Of a DNA stretch of 64,000 nt, positions 35,642 to 46,219 are shown piece by piece. The stretch is from positions 73,014,898 through 73,078,897 of the forward strand of contig OU015497.1 of assembly GCA_907164885.2 (NCBI GenBank), in the 5' to 3' direction. Made by a program: the position numbers and the translations under genes. A model generated the notes under the pieces. The model searched no databases. It had not been told where the DNA came from and was given only the letters and a program-made list of their open reading frames with translations. Within the stretch, counting starts at the first letter, position 1. Each line of letters begins with the position of its first letter. This stretch comes from Dolomedes plantarius (lineage: Eukaryota; Arthropoda; Arachnida; Araneae; Dolomedidae).

Positions 35642-35822
35642 TGTAAGGTATACACAAGATTCGATTCACAAGAATCGAACTTTTGAGTGAATTAAAGAAG
35701 TTGCTTTAGATATGCTAATTTCGGCATACGCTCTTAGTATAAATACCACGCAGCGTCATTAAGAAAAAGGGGAGGTTGTTAAGGTTGAAAAGGTGTTATC
35801 CTGCGGTTGAAAAGGTGTTATC
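35642..35822 (+). repeat. Truncated LTR of the gag-only LTR family
   Basis: 35642-35805 is nearly identical to the first ~165 bp of the LTR at 41365, including the TATAAATA box region and the TTCGATTC/GAATCGAA hairpin. It then breaks off and GTTGAAAAGGTGTTATC (a 17-bp piece at 35784-35800) is repeated at 35806-35822. That looks like a repair or slippage scar where the Tc1-containing segment joins. Confidence 0.85.
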
Positions 35823-37160
35823 AAAATGGACACAAATTGATATGCATACGGTTTCGACGGAAATGCAAAATTTTAAAGTTTGGCGGCCAATGAAACAACA
35901 TGTGACGCTTCAGTGCATCTTAACTGCGCAACTGGCAGGATATTAAAGAGGAGAAATTTCAATTCCAGGTCATAAATTGTTTGCGAATTTCATTCCGTGT
36001 ACTCAGGTAGACAATAACAATGCCTCGCATGCAGGTGAGTGAACAATATTCGCAGATGTCAGCATTTGAGAGAGGACGTGTAGTTGGGCTCAAAGAAGCC
36101 GGTTGGTCTAATCGGTGAATCACTCGACATTTGGGTAGGAGCGATGCCACTATTATACGATGTTGGCTGGAATGGGTGAAACATGGCCGAACACTGTCAA
36201 GAATTAAGCGGTCGGCCTAGAGAAACGACAGAACGTGAGGATCGATCAATCGTCAGATCAACTGGTGCTTCCGTGACCACAAGGACCATTCATAGTCGGC
36301 TCATAGAAAGGGGGCTGAGCTAGAGGAGCCCATTGCGCCCACTACCATTGACCTCTATACACTGACAAGCCCGTTTGCAGTGGTGTCGGGCACATTCGAC
36401 GTGGAATGTCACTGACTGGAGTAGAATTGTCTTCGGTCACGAGTCCCGTTTCGAATCGAGCCCCGATGACCAGCGACTACGTGTCTGGAGACTCTCCGGA
36501 CGGCGGTGGAATACCAACCTGACGGTCTTCCGCCATACGGACCTACAACCAGGAGTGCTGGTCTGGAGTGCCATTTCATTTCATAGCAGGACCCCTTTGG
36601 TTGTCATCCACGGCACCCTTACAGCACAGCGGTACGTCGACGATATTCTGCGCCCCGTCGTGTGTTGCCCTTCATATTACACAATCCTTGGCTTACATTT
36701 CAGCAAGATAATTCCCGCCGCACACGGCGAGAGTTTCTACTACGTGTCTTCGTGCTTGCCCAACGCTACCTTGACTAGCAAGGTCACCGGATATCTCCCG
36801 CATTGAGGACGTTTGGAGCATTATGGGCAGGGCCGACCAACCAGCTCGGGATTTTGATGATCTAACGTGCCAATTGGACAGAATTTGGCACGATATCCCG
36901 CAGTAGGACATCCTTGACCTCTGTCAACCATTGCCAAGCCGAATAACTGCTTGCATAAGGGCCAGAGGTGGACCAACGCATTACTGACATTTTCACTTTG
37001 TAAAGCTATTTCTCTTGAATAAATCATCCAAATTTTCCAAAATTGTAATCATTGTTTTTCTGTACATGTACATGGCATCTATTGATTTTCGTCCCATTCG
37101 GATAATTCCTTCTTGGTGCATCGTTTTTTTTTTATTTTTAGTTTTATTTTTTTTCTCCAA
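35823..37160 (+). mobile_element. Decayed Tc1-like DNA transposon, copy 3
   Basis: Plus-strand Tc1-like element. The right end near 37110-37160 (CTTCTTGGTGCATCG...AGAGTGTA) looks like a Tc1 terminal repeat. The matching left end was not found and may have been lost at the LTR junction. Confidence 0.65.
36020..36998 (+). pseudogene. Tc1-like transposase pseudogene
   Basis: The start is an ATG at 36020 (MPRMQVSEQYSQMSAFERGR), the usual Tc1 opening followed by a helix-turn-helix (VVGLKEAGWSNR, then a TGA at about 36116). Later segments read VFGHESRFESSPDD (about 36430; the first catalytic Asp is replaced by His), VWRLSGRRWN and GVLVWSAISFHSRTPLVVIHG. The QQDNARPH-type motif near 36705 is degraded (FSKIIPAAHGE). 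Frameshifts and at least two stops are present. It is a different, higher-GC lineage than copies 1 and 2. Confidence 0.8.
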
Positions 37161-38241
37161 GAGTGTAATTTTGGAATTTGGAACACCAAGTAATTACAGT
37201 TGCAGCGGTGTGACACGAGCACAATTTTAAGAGTATTTCCCAGGAAATAACGAAGGTGGTCTTAAGTTACTATTTCAAAGTCCTCTCGAAAAGCATACAT
37301 ATCATGTAGCAAATCGTGGTTATGTAGCACTTGCAAACTCAAAACAATAAATGCCTATCTAGAGAGAAAAACTTAATTCCATTATTTAGTTAATTATTTT
37401 ACCTTACCTATGAGAAATAATTTGTACTGTACATAAAATATTTTTATACGTCCGCCGATATTCATTAGTATGTTTCGATGCAACAGTTTCATTTGGTCTG
37501 TCATTTAAATATAGCTTATTCGTTAAATTTTTTTAACATATCACACAAAAAGGCATTTTACAAAGGGACGTTTTAAAGCACATTCGTAATTTTCTTCCTC
37601 GAGTAAATTTAATATTTGAAACTAATATATTTGAGCAAACAGAACATTGCCTCCACTTACATCATACTACTAAATATTACAAATTACCTTTCAGTTTATT
37701 TTCCAAATATATCATTTTCTATTCTGTTACAGTATTTTTGCAGCCTATTCACTTACTGGTTGAGCAGAGTAATCTTTTCTGGGCTAATTAAATTCGGTAA
37801 CTGCGTCACTATATATAATGCATGTTATTCACAATCCGGTAAAATTTACAATAAACTGAATAATGCTGTTTGTTTGTTACGATATGTGTTGTGTGGATTC
37901 CCTCTCATGTGAGAATCATCTAAGATATGTGGACTGTACAATTATGAGAATACCTTAGGTCTTAAATAAATTATGTCAAAAATTATAACATTAGGACAAA
38001 AGACTTCCCAATCACATGACATTTAATAAGGACTAATTGTCGGGTATTATATTAGCAGGATTATATTTGAATAATACTTGAAAGTTCAAAATTCAGTTCT
38101 GGTGAAATGAATGCAGACAGAATTAATGGAATAAATTTAATTAGTTCCCTTCTTATAAGTTTTAAAATTATATTAACAACCATGAATGTACATTTTGTAT
38201 AAGGATATATTAGTAATTATTTATATAAGTTCTACATCTCT
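37161..38241. other. AT-rich stretch without recognisable genes
   Basis: Contains a 98-codon plus-strand open frame (37616-37912) with no recognisable domain. Nothing else is seen. Confidence 0.5.
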
Positions 38242-38495
38242 AATTGAACGCCTTATTTGAATAGTGGTCCAACTCCACTTTTTAAAAAAATGGAGTCAGC
38301 CTCACTTTCATGTTCATACAAGTCATTTCTATCTTATTTTCAAACTGGTACACCTCCAGATTATTTCTGCTGCCAACAGACGGCATTGCAAATCAGACTT
38401 CATCAGTCATTTCTCAGCACACATTAGACTTTAAGGCTCTGTATCACAAAATGAACAAGAATGGAACTGGGCCACTATTCAAATAAGGCCTTAAT
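38242..38495. mobile_element. ~250-bp MITE with ~30-bp terminal inverted repeats
   Basis: The left end reads GCCTTATTTGAATAGTGGTC and the right end GGGCCACTATTCAAATAAGG. They are inverse to each other, with about 30 bp of near-complementary ends. The interior is non-coding. No clear target duplication was found, so the superfamily is unknown. Confidence 0.75.
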
Positions 38496-39076
38496 TTTAA
38501 ACATTTGCTTTTAAAAAAACCTAGCAACATTTTGATTCCAAAACAACGACGAAATAAATATCAATGTTTTTTGCTGATAAAATGATTTATTTCAAAGAAT
38601 GATGCTCACAAATGTTTCTTAATAGCATCAAATGAATTTTAACACTGCTTTTTGTAAAAAAAAAATGTATAATTTTGAGGTCTTTCCTTAGATTCGGACC
38701 AAATGCGAATGATCCAAAGTATAAAGTATAATATTATACACAACGGAGGGCATTTCAGAATTTTGTTTTTAGAAGTTTAGAATACAGAATATAATATCAT
38801 TCTTTCACGGAATAATTGCTTGTCCCCTGATGAACTTTAAATTTTTGGGAAGCTATAGTGAATACGATACTCACCTACAATTTTTTCTCCCTTCTTCTTG
38901 CGCTGTCCTTTTGCAAGCTAAAAAGCCCTGAAATATTTAACTCCTGTTTTTCATTTGGTGTATGTAGTTAGGTCTGACATGCCCTTCGTGCAACAAGTGA
39001 CATAAAAATTTAAATTATTGAATGCAAAGTAAAATTTTAATCAATACCTTTTTTTAACAAAGACTTCACTTGTTTA

Positions 39077-39078
<2 letters not shown>
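38496..39078. other. AT-rich stretch without recognisable genes
   Basis: No recognisable feature. Confidence 0.55.

Positions 39079-39150
<72 letters not shown>
39079..39150. repeat. (TA)n microsatellite at a second Ginger-like boundary
   Basis: Pure TA, ending exactly at TGTTAC (39151). The same junction is seen at 7350/7351. Confidence 0.95.
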
Positions 39151-39154
<4 letters not shown>

Positions 39155-39737
39155 ACCTTGAAAGACCGAAATTGGAGAATGTCGACATTCACCGGTGAAT
39201 GTCAACACATACCAAATACGTCGGTGAAAAACTAAATATTTGGTTATATTCTTATACATTCGGACTATCACCGGTGTATGTCGACAAGAACAGATATGCT
39301 CTGGTGGATGCTGAAACGAGAAACCTCTAAACAGTACTTTAAATGCTCTCAAGAACTCTTTAAAAGCTCTCTAGAAAAGTACTGTATTATACTTTCTGAA
39401 GTGATTTCTGCTAAAACTAAGTGCAGCACGCCTTTTGATTACAGACAATTAAAATGTATTGTCGTTTTCAAAATTAATGATGAAGAGAAATTAATTGTAC
39501 CATTAAAACCAGGGGAAACGAATATACAGTATTATGTTACCATTGATGAATTTTTCAGTATACTTTCTGAAACTCAGCTGCTGTTGCAATAAATAAGATT
39601 CTATAACGTCAATCACATAATTAAGTAAGTTTATTATTGGAGTTACTTTCTTTTCTCATTTAGAAAGTACTGTTCGTTTTATGTTCAACAGTTTATTTAT
39701 ATGTGTTGTTATTTAAGATTTCTCTTATTTTGACATA
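39151..39737 (+). mobile_element. 5' part of a second KRBA2/Ginger-like element
   Basis: It begins TGTTACCTTGAAAGACCGAAAT, which parallels TGTTACAGTCAAAACCCGAAAT at 7351. The leader holds inverted modules around ACCGGTGAATGTC / TCACCGGTGTATGTC, different in sequence from the first copy but similarly modular. Only the N-terminal domain is present. No right end was seen before the Tigger-type sequence at 39738, so the element is truncated. Confidence 0.7.
39278..39592 (+). pseudogene. N-terminal fragment of a KRBA2/Ginger-like transposase
   Basis: A 104-codon frame ends in TAA at 39590. It aligns by eye with the N-terminal 105 residues of the pseudogene at 7623: ILSEVISAKTK against LLSEVEEAKSA, DYRQLKCIVVFKINDEEKLI against QYRRFKRSDILEISGVKKLV, and YYVTIDEFFSILSETQL against YYLPVEEIFDVIKSAHV. 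The integrase core is absent. The true start is uncertain, since the first residues may be in the leader. It is a relic of a divergent family member. Confidence 0.7.
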
Positions 39738-40175
39738 CAGTGGAACCTCGCTTAACGAGCACCTCGCATAACGAGTATTTTGCATAACGAGCAAAATAAA
39801 TCGTAAAAAAAATGGCTCGCATAACAAGAAACATTTCGCATAACGAGTGACGTGGAATGAAGTCCCCTCTTCACGTCACTCAGATCTTCACGTCACCAGG
39901 ATCATCCACGGCCGAAAAATAAGTATTTTAGGGTAGTCATGGATGGTTCGAGAAGCAATTATCATGGGACTGGAGGATAACAATGATATTTAGGAGCTTG
40001 TGGAAGAGCACAACCAAGAGCTCACCACCGAACAGCTAGTAAAATTGCAGTGTCTTTCACAGCAAGCAGTTGTAGAGGAGAGTTTGTCAGCGGAGAAGGA
40101 CGAAGAAACAGCAAATAAACAATCTTCTGGCGCAATAAAAGTAATGATGAAAGCACGGGAAACTGTTGCATCGTA
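39738..40175 (+). mobile_element. Tigger/pogo-like fragment
   Basis: It starts CAGTGGAACCTCGCTTAACG after a TA (39736-39737), a Tigger-type terminus with repeated CTCGCATAACGAG phrases. It then jumps to the C-terminal transposase coding region and ends at a (TA)n tract. It is an internally deleted, 3'-truncated copy. Confidence 0.75.
39945..40173 (+). pseudogene. Tigger-like transposase C-terminal fragment
   Basis: After an in-frame stop at about 39997 the frame reads ELVEEHNQELTTEQLVKLQ, then QQAVVEESLS, KQSSGAIKVMMKARETVAS. This is the acidic segment near the C-terminus of Tigger/jerky-like transposases (family form ELVEEHSQELTTEEL). Neither the DNA-binding CENP-B domain nor the DDE core is present. 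Confidence 0.75.
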
Positions 40176-40176
40176 A

Positions 40177-40177
<1 letters not shown>

Positions 40178-40260
<83 letters not shown>
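40178..40260. repeat. (TA)n microsatellite followed by a G7 run
   Basis: Pure TA to 40260, then GGGGGGG. Confidence 0.95.
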
Positions 40261-40262
<2 letters not shown>

Positions 40263-41364
40263 GGGGGAAATAATAATAATTTTTAATGTTTCCTTGCTTT
40301 CTTTCTGAATTTGGACAACATATACTAGAGTAATAAGTAAAATTGTAAAGCACCTGCACGCTAATATTTTGACTAAAGGAACATAAGATATAACATTTAA
40401 AAACCGTTCTGAAAAAGAATGGAAGAACTAATTAAACATATATGGTAAAAACACAATTATGAAATATACCAAACATGAAATTTTCGTTTCTCCTGTAAAA
40501 GAGTAAAAAATTGATCATTTTGCATGTTTCTATGTATTAATGAAAAATATTCGAGAAGTATTCTAAAAAATGCATTGTTTGATTCCTAAATGAGCAGAAT
40601 TCTCAACTCTTAATGAGGATTTCAGTGGGTGCATTTTTTGAGCTGAAAACTTAATTTTAATTATATTTTGAAGCCTCCTTTCATTGAATAGAAAATTACA
40701 TCCTCGTTCGCATTGCTCTTCAATCAGGCTGATTTTGCTAATTGAAGAAGCAATCTACTCTCCCTCGAAATAAATTCAATTTTTTCTTTAGTTGCCAAGG
40801 TAAATAATTTTGTAAATTAGCGTATGAGCAGCATGTCCACATCCGGAACAATATCAATTCCACGGGCAGAGAGATTACACTGGTAAAAATATTTTAACGC
40901 AGCAATGAACAAAGTACAGTTATATTATGATGTATGACAAACATTTGTGTTCGGTGCTTTCATCATTTTAGTTTGTTTACTATACTGTGGTATTCTCAAA
41001 TTCAGTGAAATTTAAAATAAGTGTAAATTATATTCATTAGTTAAAGAAAGTGCGTTAAGGATAAGTTTTTCAAATTTGTTGAAATACATCTGGAACGTTA
41101 TAATTTTGAATGTAGGAAATATAGACGTGCCTACGACGTGAATACTTTTAGACTTCCCAAGGGTTTTTTAATTAAGGTTCAAGTAAAATTAATTTATATA
41201 AAATCTAGTAGTGGTGCAGATTTGAGGATAAATTTTAACATTGAATTATCAAAAAGTATTATCCGGTAATGAATGTAATATTTTCCAGCGATTGAGCTGT
41301 TAAATTTAATTTTAGAAATTTTTAATTATAGTCCTTTAAAGTTTTGTGTTTTTTTTTGTGTATG
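40261..41364. other. AT-rich stretch without recognisable genes
   Basis: No recognisable feature up to the LTR at 41365. Confidence 0.55.
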
Positions 41365-41460
41365 TGTAAGGTATACACAAGATTCGATTCACAAGAATCG
41401 AACTTTTGAGTGAATTAAAGAAGCTGCTTTAGATATGCTAATTTCGGCATACGCGCTTAG

Positions 41461-41468
41461 TATAAATA
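41461..41468 (+). promoter_or_regulatory. LTR TATA box
   Basis: TATAAATA in the U3 part of the 5' LTR, about 97 bp from the LTR start. An equivalent copy is at 44557-44564. Confidence 0.65.
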
Positions 41469-41692
41469 CCACGCAGCGTCATTAATGAAAAAGGGGGAGG
41501 TTGTTAAGGTTGAAAAGGTGTTATCCTGCGCTAGTGCTTAGCGGGCCAGAAGTTTACATGGCAGTACTGCTGGTTTGACTTACTGTTCGTGAGTATAAAA
41601 ATATATTGTTCTTGAAAGCTGTGTTTATACATTCCGTACAAGTAGTACGCATGCTTATTGCTGTAAAAGCCAATTATATGTGCAACGAATTC

Positions 41693-41698
41693 AATAAA
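41693..41698 (+). promoter_or_regulatory. LTR polyadenylation signal
   Basis: AATAAA, about 230 bp after the TATA box. The same hexamer in the 3' LTR is at 44789-44794. Confidence 0.6.
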
Positions 41699-41769
41699 CA
41701 TTGTTTCATGTATAAACTGTGTTTGCATAAAATACAAAGTAGAGTGCCCCCTTAGTAGATTCTCTATAC

Positions 41770-41782
41770 TGGCGCCCGAAAT
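41770..41782 (+). promoter_or_regulatory. Primer-binding site, tRNA-Lys type
   Basis: TGGCGCCCGAAAT directly after the 5' LTR matches the 3' end of tRNA-Lys as used by many LTR elements. Confidence 0.65.
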
Positions 41783-41901
41783 TATATATACCCTGGTACT
41801 TAGCATAACATTTGTAACGAACAACATAATTGAAATTAAAAACTGTGTACTGTGTACTTATATTGATAGAATTGTTGCAAGTACTTATATACTATTTAAA
41901 A

Positions 41902-43923
41902 ATGAGTGTTGTAGAACAAAATCCTGCTGGAAATTTTCCTCGGGTAATTATGGTTCAGCATTTTGCGCCATTCGAAGCCACCTTCAATGGCGGCCCCTCA
42001 AGCCAATTCCTAAAGAAAATTGAGCATTACTTTCAGCAACAATGCACCCCAGTGGGGGATAAACTTAAAATTGCTCTAGCCGCTTTAAGAGGTAGTGCAT
42101 TTTAGTGGTACACATGCATGCAAAGCAGTAATCTGATTTTTGACTATTTGTCATTCAAGCAACAGTTTCTTAGTGTTTTTCCAAAGACCTTTAATCAAAG
42201 TGAAATTGAAGCGGAAATTTATTCGCTAAGGCAACGTGAAGGTCAGTCTGCATTCGATTTTGCTATGGAAAAGATTTCCAAGTGTGAGGAATATTTAGAA
42301 GGGGTGACGGAAGCGATAATCTTAAAAATAGTTATCCAACGTTTGAAGCCAAGTGTTCAAGATTTTTTAGATAATCAAACAATTACAAGCAAGGTTACCC
42401 TCCTTCAAGCTTTAGCTAAATATGACAATAGACATTTCTTCGCTACCCCTCACCGTCATTCAGGTACGAGAAGTTTTATACAGCCGCGCCAAAATTTTTC
42501 GCGAGTTTCAAACCAGCAGCGTAAGCAGTACCGCAGGCAAAATAATAGAAGCGCACGGCGTTATAATGAAATTAGTACTCTTAAAGTAAATAATATGGAA
42601 GCACCTTACTTGCAGTGGCAAGTTGATTCACATGATATGGTTCAACCTGTTGAAACTGTGTGGTCAAATGTATTATTTTGTCCGAGCAGTAATCATTATT
42701 TTGAGAATAGTGAAAGTCAGGGTATTTTTGTGGCTTATAAAGAAAGTGAGTCTAGCTGGAATGATGAGGTAATTCCAGTACAAATTTCTGAAAATAGTGC
42801 CGATACTAATGCTAGTGGTTTAGAAAATAAATCATCTGACACTTCTATTAATGCTATACCTGATATTTTAGATGATATTCACACATCTGTTAATGAAGGA
42901 AATTTAGTAGATGACGAAGTATGCGTTACGGAAGTTAGTGAATACTTATTAGTTGACGACAATAAAAATTCTTTAAACGATAGTAGGAACTCGCTAGGTA
43001 ATGATGATATTATTTCAAGTTTCCATCCGAATGAGGATTGTGTAGGCCAGGTTGATAATATGGTTTTAAATAAAGTACATGAAAACCAGACTGAGAATCA
43101 GGATGAAAAGTTGACACAGAGTTATACTGTAAGTAGTTTAGCCGATGCTTCGGAAGTTATAGACGTCGTTTGCATTAATACGCACCAGTACGAAAAGCTT
43201 AATCTTCCTAAAACTGAAGCAGTGTTAACGAATATAAATGATAACGATTCTGATGTCGCAAGTTTCAAAGAGACTTTTTCGTGAAAAGAGGATAAAACTA
43301 AAGTTAAGGGGGATAAAAAACGTGAAAAAGCGCCTTCAGGTTCCAGCATTAAAACTACTAATACTGAAGTAATTAAGGCGGTAAACAAGAAGTCGTATAA
43401 GCACAAATACGAAAAACAGAGTCAGGTTGTTGAAAAACATGACACAAGCAGCGAGATAAAGCCAATAACTAAACACGTTGGCGCAGCTTATATGTTGGAA
43501 AAAATAGAATCTGCATTAAAATCTAATGCCTATACTCTAAAAAGTACGGAGAAAAGTAAAGTGTGCATTACAAAGCCTCCATCAAAGGATGAATGCGTCG
43601 CTGATAAGGTACACAAGGTTATCAAAAGGAAGAATGACAATTTTAAAGTTCCTTTGCATAAGTACAGGAAACGGAAGATTTCTGCCACCCAGCAAGGTTG
43701 GCCTCCTCCCAAGAGACCTCCTGTCCATCGTCAAGCCGGACCAGCGCCTCAGGACCTACGACCTGCTGAACGAAGGATGCCCACACGGTCAACGAACCCT
43801 TTTACTAGGACTGCGACCATCAAGAGAGGTTCCACGGATTGGACAGACTGGTGCAAGGAAGTTGCTGCATTCATGAGGAACAAGTCTTGTATCAACTTTC
43901 TTATTCTAACTCCCACCCTTTAA
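41902..43923 (+). pseudogene. Gag-like polyprotein with two in-frame stop codons
   Basis: The start is ATG 41902 (MSVVEQNPAG). One frame runs to TAA 43921 but is cut by TAG at 42103 and TGA at 43282. The capsid-like part (FEATFNGGPSSQFLKKIEHY, LAALRGSAF, stop, WYTCMQ, FKQQFLSVFPK, EIEAEIYSLRQREGQSAFDF) resembles the retrotransposon gag family, in which the WY motif is conserved; the TAG falls just before WY. A basic, Arg/Gln-rich stretch follows (about 42470-42570). After it comes a long acidic Asn/Asp/Ser-rich tail, then a Lys-rich and Pro-rich end. There is no CCHC knuckle. Either the stops are disabling mutations, or they are read through. The former is more likely. Confidence 0.75.
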
Positions 43924-44460
43924 TAAAACCGAACCAAATTGGTTTGAAATTCCCCAGTGTATATACTGTGTAAACATTTTGAGGGGAAGGAGTGAGCCAC
44001 TGAAAAAAAAGGCATACTGTTGTTTTATAAATTTTTGAAGGGGACATGTAGTGACTAGGAAAAAAATACATACTGCACAATATACCAATTAGCCACTAAT
44101 GTACTAACTTCACAAAAAATATAACACATGTACATTATAAATTGGGGGAGAGCAGATACAGTCAAGAAATGTCATGCTGTGCAATTGTGTTGTCACTTTT
44201 AATTAAAATAGATATTTTAGGGCGCAGTTGGCAGCCCAGTATCCGCAACTCTGCAAATCCACTGTTTGATGGTGTCACCTGGACCCTTCGGGGTTAGTTT
44301 TGTAAAATGGTAGTGGCGTTTTTCCTCCACACAACGTGTGGAAGGTTTTTTTGGCTTTGCCACCCATTATGTAAAAAGTCAGACCAGCACGCGTTTTCAA
44401 TTAGTTAACTGAAGCCGTTCAGACCTCAGTTACCTAATTTTTTTTTTCGAGGGAGGCCAG

Positions 44461-44860
44461 TGTAAGGTATACACAAGATTCGATTCACAAGAATCGAACT
44501 TTTGAGTGAATTAAAGAAGCTGCTTTAGATATGCTAATTTCGGCATACGCGCTTAGTATAAATACCACGCAGCGTCATTAATGAAAAAGGGGGAGGTTGT
44601 TAAGGTTGAAAAGGTGTTATCCTGCGCTAGTGCTTAGCGGGCCAGAAGTTTACATGGTAGTACTGCTGGTTTGACTTACTGTTCGGGAGTATAAAAATAT
44701 ATTGTTCTTGAAAGCTGTGTTTATACATTCCGTACAAGTAGTACGCATGCTTATTGCTGTAAAAGCCAATTATATGTGCAACGAATTCAATAAACATTGT
44801 TTCATGTACAAACTGTGTTTGCTTCAAATTCAAATAGAGTGCCACTTCAAATTATATACA
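44461..44860 (+). repeat. 3' LTR
   Basis: Same start and internal sequence as the 5' LTR. The last ~45 bp differ, so the exact end (44860 or a few bases on) is uncertain. Confidence 0.8.
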
Positions 44861-44868
44861 CCCAAGTC

Positions 44869-45789
44869 TGGGTAGAAGTGAGCATAGAAACTCTATATAT
44901 GCAGTAAGAATAACGTATTGAATAACATAATACTATAGTAAATGTTGTCGTATTTTATAGTAACAGTTTCCTATTACAAATTTTATTTATATTTAGGCTA
45001 GTAAGCGAAATATCTAAAGTGTTTATTGTTAGGCTAAATATATCTCAGTTTTTAGACATTAAAACTAAACATCGTACTATGTCCTATTTACTTTAAAACT
45101 GAGATCACATAAAAGAGTAAAAATTTTCTGATACTGCAAAATTTTCAAAGTTTAAATAGTATTCCTTATTTGTTTTGCCTCTAATACAATCAATATTATG
45201 GATATGAATTTAACAAGAGAAACAGTCTTCCGGAATTAACTTATGCATTTAAGAATATAAATCCACTTCTATATAAGTGAAACTCACAGTAAAGCATTGC
45301 CTTATGTGAACAGCAAACAATCCATTATACACGATAAATCTTAGTCAGCCCTAACTTCTAAAGTTACGTCGATTAGTATCCAAGAAGACAATGCACAGAG
45401 GGCCATACATATATATTACCTGACATAGAAAGAAATGCTGCAAAGCTTATTTAAAGAAACACTTTGTTTGTGCGTAAGGTCAAAAATTGTTATTCATTAC
45501 ACTTCCTGTCACATTAATTATATACCCCAAATGATATATTTTCTCTTTCTGACGCACTTAATTTATTTTTCAAAACGAAAGGATTCTCCTACTTACACCT
45601 GTAAAAGTGTTTACCTTAGTTTTCCACGTGGGGTCGTTTACGACCAAGGAGTTTAAATAACGGCGATTTCAATGCACTTCTAATATTTCCTCAAAAGAAA
45701 ATAAAAGTCTTAAACCTTACAGTCACGAGCTGAGACCCTGAAAAGGCAATAATATCGAATGACAGGGCCTTCAATCGACAGCTGTTATA
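44869..45789. other. AT-rich stretch without recognisable genes
   Basis: No recognisable feature. Confidence 0.55.
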
Positions 45790-45920
45790 GAGTAAAGCAG
45801 TGATTCTCAACCGGTTGAAAAATTGAAAAAAACTAAAATATAACAAGGGTGTCCTAAGTTTCTAATTTTAACTCCATGGGTGCCTCAGACGTAGAAATAT
45901 TGGGAATCCCTGGTGTAAAG
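45790..45920. mobile_element. 115-bp hAT-type MITE
   Basis: The element spans 45798-45912. The left end is CAGTGATTCTCAACC and the right end ATTGGGAATCCCTG is its inverse with a few changes. Flanking 8-mers GAGTAAAG (45790-45797) and GTGTAAAG (45913-45920) match at seven of eight bases. It is non-coding. Confidence 0.75.
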
Positions 45921-46176
45921 GTATGTAAAATTTGTGACTGTGCATTGCGAGGGTATCCCATTTTGACTTCATCCTGCGAAAAATTGAATAGCTTTAGAAT
46001 TTACGTTACTGTTTACAACAGTTTCACTTGTGCTACATTAAAACACAATAGATACCTGGCTAAAATTTTAATGATAAGGACTCTCTGTGTATGTATTGTT
46101 TAACCTTTCCTTACGGGGTGGGATTACATATATCCTAAGAATACGTGCCCAAGAATGTATATATATATATATATAT

Positions 46177-46219
<43 letters not shown>

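Larger units (their letters stand above)
41365..41769 (+). repeat. 5' LTR
   Basis: It starts with TGT, has a TTCGATTC/GAATCGAA hairpin at 41383-41402, a TATA box at 41461 and an AATAAA at 41693. It ends before TGGCGCCCGA. Confidence 0.85.
41365..44860 (+). mobile_element. Short non-autonomous LTR retrotransposon coding only for a gag-like protein
   Basis: Two ~400-bp LTRs begin TGTAAGGTATACACAAG at 41365 and 44461. The 5' LTR is followed at 41770 by TGGCGCCCGA, a primer-binding site of tRNA-Lys type, and the 3' LTR is preceded by the purine-rich GAGGGAGG (44450-44457). The internal ~2.7 kb has one long gag-like frame broken by two stops. No protease, reverse transcriptase or integrase motif is present. 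This is the organisation called TR-GAG. The first ~350 bp of the LTRs differ at only about three positions, so the insertion is young. The LTR 3' tips differ and no target duplication is clear. Confidence 0.85.

Noticed and set aside
37616..37912. 98-codon plus-strand frame as a possible host gene
   Set aside because: Hydrophobic AT-driven composition, no domain, no splice context or neighbours. It is expected by chance in AT-rich DNA.
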